Of a DNA stretch of 64,000 nt, positions 36,552 to 45,669 are shown one piece after another. Within the stretch, counting starts at the first letter, position 1, and each line of letters opens with the position of its first letter. The notes beneath the pieces were generated by a model. The model was not told where the DNA came from and did no database searches. It was given only the letters and a program-made list of their open reading frames with translations. The DNA lies in NCBI GenBank assembly GCA_966211795.1, contig CBIHNW010000015.1:62001-126000 (forward strand). The letters are read 5' to 3'. The DNA is from 21-14-0-10-47-8 sp966211795. GTDB lineage: Bacteria; Bdellovibrionota; Bdellovibrionia; Bdellovibrionales; Bdellovibrionaceae. Made by a program: the position numbers and the translations under genes.

Positions 36552-39113
36552 GTGAAAAAAGTGAAAAATCCAATTCGAAGAGCCGTTGCCTGGACCAGCG
36601 TGTTAGGCCTCCAGTCCATTGCTCTGAGCGCGCTTGCGGCCGCTCCATCAGAACCCAGTGCTTTGACCGCGGTGTCCGCATCGTCGTCGCGAACCCAACT
36701 GACATGGAAAGACAATTCCACCGACGAGTTGGGTTTTGTAGTGCAAAGGAAAACGAGCACAACGCCATTCATGAACGTGGCAACCTTAGCGGCCAATACG
36801 ACGGCGTTTCAAGATTCAGGTCTTGCCGCGAACACCAAGTACACGTACCGCGTGGGCGCCTACAATAAAGGGAATAACGACAAGCTTCGTTACGCTTATT
36901 CCACGGCCGTGAAACTAACGACTCCAGCTTCGCCGCCGCCGGTTCAGCCGCCTTCGACCCCACCGATAACTCCGACGACCACCACAACTTTACCAGCACC
37001 GACCACGACGGTGCCGGCGCCAACCACGACAACGACACTGCCAAAACCTCCGACGACAACAACGACTTTGCCACCAACGACCACGACGACGCTGCCGCCA
37101 ATTCAAACGCCGCCGGTCACGCCGACAGCTGATGCGATCACTGACGTTCGGGTGCAGAACACGGCCAGTGTGGATCAAACCAATGTGCCCGTGACATTCG
37201 GTCAGGTCTTCGCTCTGGGACAATTGAAGACGACAGAATCTGTCGTTGGGGTGTTGAGCAATGGAACAAAGATCGCCTTGCAGGTGAACGTGAAGGCGAC
37301 TCATCCAGATGGCTCTGTTCGCCACGCGATCATCTCGGCGCTGATTCCGCAGTTAACCGCGAATCAAACTCTGCAAATGCAGCTCGTGAAATCGACGTTA
37401 GGGTCCGTCGCGGCCGTCGCGCCAACCCAGATGCTGGGCCAGGGATTTACCGCGCGAGTGAGCGCCATGATTAACGGAATTGCTTACTCGGCATCGGCCG
37501 ATGCTTTGCTCAAAGCGGGCACTTATAAACAGTGGCTCTCAGGTCCCATCGCGAATGAGTGGCTGGTCTCAACACCTTTGAAAGATGCACAAGGCAATGT
37601 GCATCCACATTTGTCCGCTCGCTTTGACGTTCGTTCCTATTCAGGAATGAATCGCGCGAAAGTTGACGTGGTGCTTGAAAACAGTTGGGCCTATGAACCA
37701 AATCCGCAAAATATCACTTACGACGTGGACGTGCAGATCGGCGGCAAATCCGTCTACAGCAAAGCGGCCCTTGAGCATTTCACTCAGACCCGATGGAAAA
37801 AAACATTTTGGTGGGGAACTCCCTCAACCGCGAACGTGAAACTGAACACGGCATACTTGATCAACACGAAAGCCGTGCCGAATTATGATCAATCCATTCC
37901 GGTCACCGAAGCCAGCCTCGAATCTTTCCGAACTCGTTTCGCCGGAGCGGCGATCGAGCCAATGGGTTCGGGTATCGGAAATGCTTACATGCCAACGACC
38001 GGAGGGCGACCTGATATCGGACTTCTGCCAGCGTGGGGAGCAAGTTATCTACTGAGCATGGATTCGCGTGCGCAGGTTGCAAATCTGGGGATGGGCGATC
38101 TGGCCGGAAGCTGGAGTGCTCATTACCGAGATATCAAGACCGACCAACCGATCAGCTTGTATGACTATCCTTACATGACAATCGTTGGACATGCCGGAGA
38201 CACAACGAATCCGGTGACAAAGAAGCAGGAAGCTTTCCCGGTTTGTGGAGGTGTGTGCACGAATAAAAACACCGTCGATATTTCGCACCAGCCCAACATG
38301 GCATACTTGCCGTATCTCGTGACGGGTGATCATTATTACCTCGAAGAGCTACAGTTCTACGGAATGTTCGATGCTTTCAGCAGCAATCCGGGGTACCGCC
38401 AAAATATCAAAGGTCTTTTGTCACCGGAACAATTGCGCGGTCAGGGATGGGGACTGAGGACGATTGCCGAAGCGGCGTACATCACGCCGGATCAGGATCG
38501 GTTGAAGGCGCATTTCATGGGCATCGTCGATTCGAATTTGGATTGGTATAATGCCAATTACACCAACAATCCAAGTGCGAATCAGCTTGGTGTCATCATC
38601 AATGGCTACAGTGTGACCTACAATAACAATACGGGGATGGCGCCTTGGATGGATGACTTTTTCACTCAAGCCATTGGTCACATTGCCGAGTTGGGATTCG
38701 CCAAGGCAAAGCCACTTTTGGTTTGGAAAGCGAAATTTCAAATTGGTCGCATGACGGCGCCTGGATTCTGCTGGATTTTAGGAGCCAGCTACACGCTGAC
38801 AGTTCGTGATTCCCTGGACGGCGCAATTTATCCAACCTTGGCCGAAGCTTACCAAAAAAGTTTCACGGACCCTTTGCGCTCGCTGACTTGCAACAGCCCC
38901 GAGATGGCGGCCAACCTGACTCTCAAAGTCGGGGAGATGACTGGCTACTCTTCTTCAACCGAAGGTTATCCTTCGAATTACCAACCGGCCTTGGCCTACA
39001 GCGTGGATTCGGGGGCAACGGATGGTGCAAAGGCTTGGCAGATTTTCATGAACCGAACGGTGAAACCTGCTTACGGAAGCGATCCCCAATTCAGTATCGT
39101 TCCAAGAAAGTAA
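36552..39113 (+). CDS. Secreted FN3 / RIFT-barrel (PcRGLX-like) glycan-associated protein
   Basis: An 853-residue protein. A signal peptide (LGLQSIALSALAAAP) precedes a fibronectin type III domain (~30-120, SALTAVSASSSRTQLTWKDN, then VQRK). Next comes a Pro/Thr linker with several TTTTTLP repeats (~125-190). The large C-terminal region (ITDVRVQNTASVDQTNVPVT, then KATHPDGSVRHAIIS) resembles the RIFT-barrel N-domain of PcRGLX/YetA-type rhamnogalacturonan-lyase-like proteins. An all-helical region follows that could carry catalysis. The start is a GTG at 36552 with AGGGGGA upstream. A strong terminator follows. It is likely exported and binds or cuts polysaccharide; this is inferred. Confidence 0.75.
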   Translation: MKKVKNPIRRAVAWTSVLGLQSIALSALAAAPSEPSALTAVSASSSRTQLTWKDNSTDELGFVVQRKTSTTPFMNVATLAANTTAFQDSGLAANTKYTYRVGAYNKGNNDKLRYAYSTAVKLTTPASPPPVQPPSTPPITPTTTTTLPAPTTTVPAPTTTTTLPKPPTTTTTLPPTTTTTLPPIQTPPVTPTADAITDVRVQNTASVDQTNVPVTFGQVFALGQLKTTESVVGVLSNGTKIALQVNVKATHPDGSVRHAIISALIPQLTANQTLQMQLVKSTLGSVAAVAPTQMLGQGFTARVSAMINGIAYSASADALLKAGTYKQWLSGPIANEWLVSTPLKDAQGNVHPHLSARFDVRSYSGMNRAKVDVVLENSWAYEPNPQNITYDVDVQIGGKSVYSKAALEHFTQTRWKKTFWWGTPSTANVKLNTAYLINTKAVPNYDQSIPVTEASLESFRTRFAGAAIEPMGSGIGNAYMPTTGGRPDIGLLPAWGASYLLSMDSRAQVANLGMGDLAGSWSAHYRDIKTDQPISLYDYPYMTIVGHAGDTTNPVTKKQEAFPVCGGVCTNKNTVDISHQPNMAYLPYLVTGDHYYLEELQFYGMFDAFSSNPGYRQNIKGLLSPEQLRGQGWGLRTIAEAAYITPDQDRLKAHFMGIVDSNLDWYNANYTNNPSANQLGVIINGYSVTYNNNTGMAPWMDDFFTQAIGHIAELGFAKAKPLLVWKAKFQIGRMTAPGFCWILGASYTLTVRDSLDGAIYPTLAEAYQKSFTDPLRSLTCNSPEMAANLTLKVGEMTGYSSSTEGYPSNYQPALAYSVDSGATDGAKAWQIFMNRTVKPAYGSDPQFSIVPRK

Positions 39114-39142
39114 AACTGATTTGAAAAATGAAGTTTGAAGAC

Positions 39143-39168
39143 AAGGGGCTGCAAAGCCCCTTTTTTTT
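39143..39168 (+). terminator. Intrinsic terminator with GCAA tetraloop
   Basis: AAGGGGCT-GCAA-AGCCCCTT: an 8-bp stem followed by a T run (39161-39168), 30 bp past the stop of the RIFT-barrel gene. Seven G follow directly. Confidence 0.93.
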
Positions 39169-39190
39169 GGGGGGGATCAGTGCAAAAGCA

Positions 39191-39736
39191 TCAAAGACGA
39201 ATTCGATCTGAAGCCGTGGTCGGAAACTTTAAAGTTTTTTCGAATTGATGTCTCAAAAATCGATCTCCGGTCGCATTGTTCGAAGCGCAGCAATCGTGCG
39301 GGATGATGAGATCGTATTCGCGCATGTGCGCATCATGAGCCGTGAACAAGACGCAGATGTCACCGGCGATTCCCGTCAAGATCAAAGTTTTCACGCCAAG
39401 AGCCTTGAGCATTGGATCTAGATTCGTTGAATAAAATCCAGAATGCTTCGGCTTTATGACAAAGAAGTCATCTTCTTCCGGCGGCAGCAGCCGAGCCAAC
39501 CTTTTTCCCAAGCAGCTTTCACGGATGCATCTTTGGTAAATCGAAGTCCTATCAGCATTCCAGTCGCCAAAATTATCGTTCAAGTAGATCACCGGAATCC
39601 GGGCTTTCTTGCACCGTTCTTTCAACCGCGCAATCCGTTGGGCCACCGGCCGCGCCCGCTTTTCCAAAAGCCGGCCTTCCGGAAATTTCAATTCGTTCAA
39701 CATATCCAAAATGAGCAGCGCCTTTTGATTCTTCAT
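39191..39736 (-). CDS. Isochorismatase-like cysteine hydrolase
   Basis: A 181-residue hydrolase of the isochorismatase/nicotinamidase superfamily. The triad is visible: Asp in LLILDMLNEL, Lys in FVIKPKHSGF and Cys in TGIAGDICVLFTA, with the usual cis-peptide before the Cys. The substrate cannot be set; relatives include nicotinamidases and N-carbamoyl hydrolases. The ATG at 39736 matches the family start; a much longer open frame reaches 39913 without support. Confidence 0.88.
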   Translation of the reverse strand: MKNQKALLILDMLNELKFPEGRLLEKRARPVAQRIARLKERCKKARIPVIYLNDNFGDWNADRTSIYQRCIRESCLGKRLARLLPPEEDDFFVIKPKHSGFYSTNLDPMLKALGVKTLILTGIAGDICVLFTAHDAHMREYDLIIPHDCCASNNATGDRFLRHQFEKTLKFPTTASDRIRL

Positions 39737-40172
39737 ACGCAAAATACAAACTGCGAAACAAATGCCAGTGCGAAAATGAAATCCCGGCAACCGGAGAACC
39801 ATTTTGCCCCGAAATGACCCGCTCGAAAAACGAAAGGGCCACGAATCAAGACCAAGATCCGCCGTCGCATCCCAACGCAATTGCAATGGCTGAGTTTTCG
39901 CGTGCCGGGACACTGCGGTCGGGCTGGCAAATGGGTAGGTCCAAACAATTCACCTCAGGTTTGGCCGGCAGTTGGCAGGAAGCGGAATCGGGATCTGGGA
40001 CCTGGAATCTGGGAAAAGATCCGGTGATTCGGATCAAGTCGTCCGGAATTCCGGACATTATCTTTAAAATAAGACACTTCATTCTCTCAGATCCAAAATA
40101 TTGTATTTGGGCTGGCTTTGTCTTTGCTGTAGCCCACGCCGGGAAACAATCAATTCAAAAAATGGGGGATCC
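39737..40172. other. Intergenic gap with a perfect 16-bp palindrome
   Basis: About 435 bp between divergent genes. It contains GTCCGGAA-TTCCGGAC at 40041-40056 and A/T-rich sequence near 40065-40100 that could hold the promoter of the two-gene secreted unit. The open frames here show no ribosome site and are taken as chance. Confidence 0.5.
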
Positions 40173-40571
40173 ATGAAAAACGGAATTCGTATTTTATTAT
40201 GCCTTAATCTCTTGCCGGCAATTTCTTTCGCCCAGGCACTCAACTGGGAAACAGGTTTTGCGAATGCTTTAGACGTCGTGACGTGTGCACACGTTGAACA
40301 TCAATGCGTGGACACTGAAACCAGTCATTCTTGCAACGATGTCTGCACTCAGTATATTTCAAATACGAACTTGTTCAATACGATCAACGCTCAATCCAAT
40401 CGGGCTGCAAATATTGAAGCCAGTGTCGTCGCCATCCGTCAGGATTTAAAACCATCTATCGAAGCCAATACCACCGAATTGAATAATCTCAAAAGCAGTG
40501 TCAGCAACGCCGAGCTGCAAAGGCTGATTCAAAAATTCGTGCGCGAAGAACTCAACCAACGCGGTCTATAA
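40173..40571 (+). CDS. Small secreted Cys/coiled-coil protein, unknown function
   Basis: A 132-residue protein with a signal peptide (ILLCLNLLPAISFAQA, cleavage near residue 22). The mature N-terminal part carries four closely spaced cysteines (VTCAHVEHQCVDT, HSCNDVCTQY). The C-terminal half is a coiled coil (IEASVVAIRQDL, then IEANTTELNNLKSSVSNAEL). GGGGGA precedes the ATG. It ends 14 bp before the large lipoprotein gene, so the two are a unit. No homologue was recognised. Confidence 0.7.
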   Translation: MKNGIRILLCLNLLPAISFAQALNWETGFANALDVVTCAHVEHQCVDTETSHSCNDVCTQYISNTNLFNTINAQSNRAANIEASVVAIRQDLKPSIEANTTELNNLKSSVSNAELQRLIQKFVREELNQRGL

Positions 40572-40585
40572 TTCGAGGTGCTGAA

Positions 40586-43378
40586 ATGAAAAATCAAACT
40601 CTGCTTAAAAAATCGATTTCTCTCTTGATCAGTCTCAGCATGCTTTCCGCCTGCTCGAACTCAAACCATGATTCGCAATCTAGCGGTGGTTCCGGCAATA
40701 CACCTATCGATGCGGCCGCCAAAACGAAGGCGGACCAGCTTTATGTTCAGTGGCTTGAGAAAGTCACCAAAGGAGAAATTTCTTTGCTGGCGGCTGAATC
40801 CCTGTTGCCTGCACTGAAGCAAAGAATCAAAGAATCTGGCGAGCCTTTGACCGCTTTTGACAGTTCGTTGGAAGATTTGGATTTAAACCTGTTCAAAAGA
40901 CAGATTATCAAAAAACAAAATGCAGCCATCGAAAAAATGCTCATGTCCGGAACGAATGTTTTTTCCAATCATGTCGATGAAATGCACCTCACTTTGCCTT
41001 TTCAGTCTCAAGGCGGCAGTTATGCCGTGATGGGCGTCGACCGTCTGGTCGATCTCGGAACCCTTCAAGAGGAATCCAAGCGACGTTTGGAAGCAGTTTT
41101 TAAGGTGTATGACGATGCTGCGAAAGAAGCTGCCGAGGCAGAGGCTGCAAAGAGAATTGCGGATGCGCGTATCGAAACAGAAATCGTGGGCCTCGACGGT
41201 CTGGCCGGTGAGCAGAAAGCAATTCAGATCAAAAAATTCATTTCGGAAAAGAAATTGGATCAGACGGCTTCGACAGGAAAAGATGAGATCGATCTCATCG
41301 TGAAAAAATACCTTTTTGATGCCCTTTATGATCTTTTAATGAATCACTCAAACTTGAAGGGTGGCATTCAATCCGCAGTGATCGCGGCTGAAACCTATGA
41401 AAGACTGGTCAAAACAGCACAGGCCTTTGCGAGCTTTCGCGATTCAGTTCAAAATACATGGTCTGATATTCGAAATGCACAAAATGAACTGAGCGCAGGC
41501 TTGCAGCAAATTCGCGGCCGAATTTCTCAATATGATGTCGAAGAGCTCATTCATGATCCTGCGGCGCTGGATGATTGGAAAAATGCAATCGCGGAAGGAA
41601 AAGATTTAATTGAAGGTCAAGTCGACCCTGAGAATCCAGCTTTTCCACAGAAGGCCGTGAGTGAAGCTTACCAGAAGGTCAAGGCCAGCTCGCAGAAGCT
41701 TGCGAAAAATACGCGGGCGCTCGCTGATTCGGGGCAAATGCTGGTCAATGCAGGACGACTTTTTTTAGACGAAGAGACCGTTCGCAAAGCCCAATCCGTC
41801 GTTGACGACGTGAATAAGGTTTCTTTGATCATGGATAAGTTATCATCCGGAGGCGTTGTCGGAGTTGTCTCTGCGGTGGGTATCGCCATGGGTGGGGTCG
41901 GTAGCGGGATGGATATCGCCGGAGCTCGCCATGCCGAACTCTCTGGAAAATTGGATGCAATTTTGAAGAATCAGAAAATAATGATCGATCTTCAGGTTGA
42001 GACCATTCAATTGCAGAAGAAAACTCTGCAAGCGATCGAGGACATGGCGCAAATGATCGATAACAACCATCGAATCACGATGGCTCGCTTGGACGGTGTC
42101 GATGCGCAACTGGCCACTTTGACCGAGCTTTTGAGTGTTGAAAACTTAGCAGACTTCTATACTTGTGACCGTTTGATTTATGGGAGAGCCGTCGAGGATC
42201 AGAGCTTTCGTCTGACTTTTCTTGAGAGTGGAGTGAGGGATGCTTTGCAAAATTTCACTTCTCTCGGGGCCCTGATCGCAAAGGCAGATCAAACAGAGGA
42301 CTATAAGCGATGTCGGCGGGGATCGCAGGATCTCTTCCTGAATGAGGGGCGGATGTCGGTGGTCATGAGCTATGGGGCTTCAATCAATAGCTCGGATGTT
42401 TCTGATTCCATGTCTGGGTTGATCAACGAGGGAATGGTCCGCCTGAATCCTCTTCGCAGCCTTTTCAAACAGAAATTTCAAAAAGGTCTTGGAGATCCAT
42501 TGGCGAAATACCGCGCTCTCCATTTGCCAGCAAAATATATGAGTCTCGTGCCGATGATGGATCAAATTTATGCAAGCCAAGCGGCAAACGTCGACGAAAC
42601 CCTAGATGGACCGGCTTATTTTCTTGCGAATCGATCCTTGAATCCAAATATGGTTTTGAACCAGGTCAGAGCTTTGCTTGAAGTCACCAAACTGACATCG
42701 GTGTTGGGCGAGGGGGGATGGACTTCGCAGCAGCCAATCAACGTCGCCGACACCAATAAGGTTCAGAAGGAAATCCAAAATGCCTTGAACCTAGTTCAGT
42801 CAGCAATCGCGCAAGAAAGTTTGCTTGCCGGCGAACCGGTCTTAAGTCTTTTATACGACCGGGTGAATTCTTTGCTAGCAAATCCGGCTTCTGCCGAAGC
42901 CACATTGGAATTCAAGACTCAGGGATGTGTCGGGAAAGAAGATTTTGACCGCATTGGCTGCTTGTTGAGTAAGAATCCGGTTTTGAAGCGAAACTTTGTT
43001 CAGTACTTTTTGCATCGACGTTATGGGGGCGGCTCGAGTCTTTTGGGGGCCGCGGGGCAAGTCAGCTACCAGGCTTTGTACCAAGAAGCCCAAAATTATA
43101 AAAATGGTGTGGCATCGATCGTCAATTTGCAGCAACTAGGTAATGTCAGCTACTCAAAAACATCTCAGGGACCGGCGTTGCAAATCGGTGAAACCGAGTT
43201 GCCATTACCAACGGTCGGGGATTATCAGGCGGACCTGATCGAATATTCTGTCGTGATGAAAGACCTTTTACTTTTGCAAAGGGACCTCGTTCAAGTGCGC
43301 TTGAAATTAGAAGGCGCCGATTTCACGGCCCAAGAGCGACAAATCCTGGCCGAATTCTTATTTCAAAGTTTCAACTAG
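40586..43378 (+). CDS. Large helical lipoprotein with glycine-rich hydrophobic hairpin, unknown function
   Basis: A 930-residue predicted lipoprotein: signal peptide, lipobox LSAC (Cys23), then a Ser/Gly linker. Nearly everything after is helical, with long coiled-coil stretches. At about 415-445 lies a glycine-rich hydrophobic segment (GGVVGVVSAVGIAMGGVGSG) long enough for a membrane hairpin, flanked by helices (LDAILKNQKIMIDLQVETIQ, LQKKTLQAIEDM). That layout is like helical pore-forming toxins, although no sequence match is claimed. A few late cysteines may pair. It is the second gene of a two-gene unit and is followed by a strong terminator. Confidence 0.7.
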   Translation: MKNQTLLKKSISLLISLSMLSACSNSNHDSQSSGGSGNTPIDAAAKTKADQLYVQWLEKVTKGEISLLAAESLLPALKQRIKESGEPLTAFDSSLEDLDLNLFKRQIIKKQNAAIEKMLMSGTNVFSNHVDEMHLTLPFQSQGGSYAVMGVDRLVDLGTLQEESKRRLEAVFKVYDDAAKEAAEAEAAKRIADARIETEIVGLDGLAGEQKAIQIKKFISEKKLDQTASTGKDEIDLIVKKYLFDALYDLLMNHSNLKGGIQSAVIAAETYERLVKTAQAFASFRDSVQNTWSDIRNAQNELSAGLQQIRGRISQYDVEELIHDPAALDDWKNAIAEGKDLIEGQVDPENPAFPQKAVSEAYQKVKASSQKLAKNTRALADSGQMLVNAGRLFLDEETVRKAQSVVDDVNKVSLIMDKLSSGGVVGVVSAVGIAMGGVGSGMDIAGARHAELSGKLDAILKNQKIMIDLQVETIQLQKKTLQAIEDMAQMIDNNHRITMARLDGVDAQLATLTELLSVENLADFYTCDRLIYGRAVEDQSFRLTFLESGVRDALQNFTSLGALIAKADQTEDYKRCRRGSQDLFLNEGRMSVVMSYGASINSSDVSDSMSGLINEGMVRLNPLRSLFKQKFQKGLGDPLAKYRALHLPAKYMSLVPMMDQIYASQAANVDETLDGPAYFLANRSLNPNMVLNQVRALLEVTKLTSVLGEGGWTSQQPINVADTNKVQKEIQNALNLVQSAIAQESLLAGEPVLSLLYDRVNSLLANPASAEATLEFKTQGCVGKEDFDRIGCLLSKNPVLKRNFVQYFLHRRYGGGSSLLGAAGQVSYQALYQEAQNYKNGVASIVNLQQLGNVSYSKTSQGPALQIGETELPLPTVGDYQADLIEYSVVMKDLLLLQRDLVQVRLKLEGADFTAQERQILAEFLFQSFN

Positions 43379-43393
43379 GAATCGAACTTTGAA

Positions 43394-43431
43394 AAATAAA
43401 AAGCCGAACATCGATGTTCGGCTTTTTATTT
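43394..43431. terminator. Perfect 38-bp palindromic terminator
   Basis: A perfect palindrome across 43394-43431: AAGCCGAACATC meets GATGTTCGGCTT, with an A-rich flank on one side and a T-rich flank on the other. It can stop transcription in both directions. It follows the large lipoprotein gene by 15 bp. Confidence 0.93.
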
Positions 43432-43629
43432 GAACTTGGTCCTTATGAGCTCTTTTGCAGACTGTATCTTGCGTTGCCACCATGTTGTCCTGAAGGCTGT
43501 ATGGCCCTGTTCCAGGCCCTTTGGATTTTGGCTGCTCGACCCTTTCCGGTCCGATGTTTAAGCTCGATGATCTTGGAAAATGGTCAATCGCAGTTGGTCT
43601 GATTCGCTTGTTGACGACTTTGATCTGAA

Positions 43630-44724
43630 ATGGCGAACATGAAATCCATGAAGGACATTATTCTTTTTATGCTCTTGCTGGGTGCAGTGGCCTGCGCCCA
43701 TGTGCCGGCATCGGGACGAAAGTTCAGTTCGACCGGTGACTTGCCACTGGCTTCTCCAAACGATGTCGGATTTTCTGCCGACAAACTTGCGATGGTTCAG
43801 GCGGTGGCCGAACAAATTCATTCACCTGCCGGAATCGTGTTAGTCAAAGGTTCCGTCATTTTCAGTTGGGGAGATCCTTCCCAGAAAATGTGGATTCACT
43901 CTTGCCGAAAAAGTTTTCTCAGCGCGCTGATTGGGATCGCCGTCAGTCGGAACCAAATCGATCTTTCCCAAACGCTCAAAAGTCTGGAAATCGACGATAT
44001 AGTTCCGTCACTCACCGCTGAAGAGAAGCAGGCGAGGATCATTGATCTTCTCGAGGCGAGATCGGGTATTTACCACCTGGCGACCGAAGACACGCCCGGG
44101 ATGAAGGAAAAGAGACCTCAGCGTGGATCGCATGCGCCTGGAATATTTTGGTATTACAACAATTGGGACTTCAATACTCTTGGATTTATCTACGAGAAGC
44201 GAACAAGCATATCCATCTTCGAATCTTTTTCAAAAGAGATCGCGCTGCCTTTGGGGATGCAAGATTACAGTCCGGCGGACGGGCGGTACTCTTTTGATAA
44301 GACTCTTTCCCAATATCCGGCGTACTTGTTTAACATGAGCACTCGGGACATGGCTCGGTTTGGCCAACTTTATTTGCAAAATGGAAAATGGAGTGGTCAG
44401 CAGATCATTTCGGCAGACTGGGTGGCGGCCAGCGTGACAGCTGACTCGGATGCTTCGCCACCGGCAGGGCGGGGGTATGGCTACCTCTGGTGGATTGATG
44501 GACAGCATAGTGGAAGTCTCTTTACGGGTGTTGACTTAGGAAGTGGCGCCTTTGCCGCCGAAGGATACGGTGGACATTACATCGTCGTCATCCCAAAACT
44601 TGAGATGGTTGTCGTTAGCCGCGCTGATGATGCTTGGTTTGAACAAGATGTTGAAAACAGAAATATCGGACCGAATCGTGAAGGAAAGCTTTTGCAAGCC
44701 ATTCTCAACGCCAAAATTCAATAA
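43630..44724 (+). CDS. Beta-lactamase-fold serine hydrolase lipoprotein (class C-like)
   Basis: A 364-residue exported protein. The N-terminus has a lipobox (GAVAC, Cys22). The catalytic SxxK is S91-C-R-K94 (IHSCRKSFLSAL), and YxN is in WYYNNWDFN; no clear KTG was picked out beyond GGHYIVV. It belongs to the class C beta-lactamase/esterase/DD-peptidase group. Such proteins outside resistance loci are usually esterases or peptidases, and resistance cannot be inferred. About 200 bp separate it from the upstream terminator. Confidence 0.88.
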   Translation: MANMKSMKDIILFMLLLGAVACAHVPASGRKFSSTGDLPLASPNDVGFSADKLAMVQAVAEQIHSPAGIVLVKGSVIFSWGDPSQKMWIHSCRKSFLSALIGIAVSRNQIDLSQTLKSLEIDDIVPSLTAEEKQARIIDLLEARSGIYHLATEDTPGMKEKRPQRGSHAPGIFWYYNNWDFNTLGFIYEKRTSISIFESFSKEIALPLGMQDYSPADGRYSFDKTLSQYPAYLFNMSTRDMARFGQLYLQNGKWSGQQIISADWVAASVTADSDASPPAGRGYGYLWWIDGQHSGSLFTGVDLGSGAFAAEGYGGHYIVVIPKLEMVVVSRADDAWFEQDVENRNIGPNREGKLLQAILNAKIQ

Positions 44725-44848
44725 GATCCCTTGCAGGCAAGAAGACCAATGGACCCAATTGTTTGATGGATCGGCTTATTCCCATCACCGAATGATTCAC
44801 GACTTGGACTTGGCTAAAGCTTTTCCTGCGAATGATTTTAATAAAAAT

Positions 44849-44925
44849 TGGTGCGGCCGGAGAGATTCGAACTCCCGACACCCTGGTTCGAAGCCAGGTA
44901 CTCTATCCAGCTGAGCTACGGCCGC
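44849..44925 (-). tRNA. tRNA-Arg (anticodon TCG), CCA encoded
   Basis: A 77-nt cloverleaf on the minus strand. The 7-bp acceptor stem is GCGGCCG / CGGCCGC, the D arm has GTAGCTCAGCTGGATAGAGT, the anticodon stem is CCTGG / CCAGG with loop CTTCGAA, and the T arm has GTTCGAATC. The loop gives anticodon TCG, reading CGA arginine codons. The 3' CCA is encoded (TGG at 44849-44851). A promoter lies 21-49 bp upstream. Confidence 0.97.
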
Positions 44926-44945
44926 ACGATGATAAAGAGCCCATA

Positions 44946-44974
44946 GTGATAAAAGAATCGATGCCTTTTGTCAG
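44946..44974 (-). promoter_or_regulatory. Promoter of tRNA-Arg
   Basis: Minus strand: CTGACA, a 17-bp spacer, then TATCAC, ending about 21 bp before the tRNA 5' end. This is a reasonable sigma-70 site. Confidence 0.6.
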
Positions 44975-45097
44975 TCTGTAATTTCGTTAAGACCTTCAAA
45001 GTCTTACGCTTTACGTCGCATTTGACCTATTGTGTTATTGAAATGTCTGGTGTATACCTTCGACCCGGCCATTCATAAACACCTTGGGGAGGACGCT

Positions 45098-45661
45098 TTG
45101 TCTCACTACGACTTCGAATCTGAAGAATTTGAAAATCCAAGCTCTACAACTCCGACACATGCTCCTGCGAAAGATGCAGACGAAGACTATGATGACGAAG
45201 ACATGGACTCCGACGATGACAAACTGGATATGTTTGGCGGCGGCGGGGATATGGATAAGAACCTCGATAAGCTGGTCATTGGCGAAGAGGTTGAAGACGA
45301 TCTGGATCTCGACGAGATCGACAACATCCTGCAACTCAACGAAGCCCAATACCCGAAATTCACCCTGGCGAAGAACAAAGCTCGTTTCTTGCGCATGGTG
45401 AGCTGGTACCGCGCCAAGGAAGAGTGGATCGAAGTCGCTCCTTTGTCGGGCGTGACCAAACTTTTCAAACAGCAAACCAAAGAACTGGAAGGCATTCGCT
45501 CCAGCAAATTGGATTACGAAATGGAACTGGAGACGGGGACTTTGACTCCTTCTCAGCGTTCTTACCGCAAAGACGAGCTGAAAATGTGCCGAGTCCAAGA
45601 AAAGATGGCCGTGCATTTGATTTCAAAACTGCAATTGAAAATCAAATCAGGTCGCCGATAA
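45098..45661 (+). CDS. Acidic protein of unknown function
   Basis: A 187-residue protein with a very acidic first half (DADEDYDDEDMDSDDDKLDM, then GEEVEDDLDLDEID) and a basic, helical second half (FRLxxM-like ARFLRMVSWYRAKEE, KLQLKIKSGRR). The second half may bind nucleic acid or another protein. No family was recognised. The start is a TTG at 45098 with GGGGAGG 6 bp upstream; an in-frame ATG lies at 45032 but lacks a site. The PAP2 gene starts 8 bp after its stop. Confidence 0.68.
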   Translation: MSHYDFESEEFENPSSTTPTHAPAKDADEDYDDEDMDSDDDKLDMFGGGGDMDKNLDKLVIGEEVEDDLDLDEIDNILQLNEAQYPKFTLAKNKARFLRMVSWYRAKEEWIEVAPLSGVTKLFKQQTKELEGIRSSKLDYEMELETGTLTPSQRSYRKDELKMCRVQEKMAVHLISKLQLKIKSGRR

Positions 45662-45669
45662 AAGGTGTC

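Noticed and set aside
36970..37105. Repeated ACGACGAC-type DNA resembling a short array
   Set aside because: It encodes the Thr/Pro linker of the secreted FN3 protein; unit spacing and absence of spacers rule out CRISPR.
43630..44724. Antibiotic-resistance beta-lactamase
   Set aside because: Only the general SxxK/YxN fold is seen, with a lipobox and no resistance context; esterase or peptidase is more likely.
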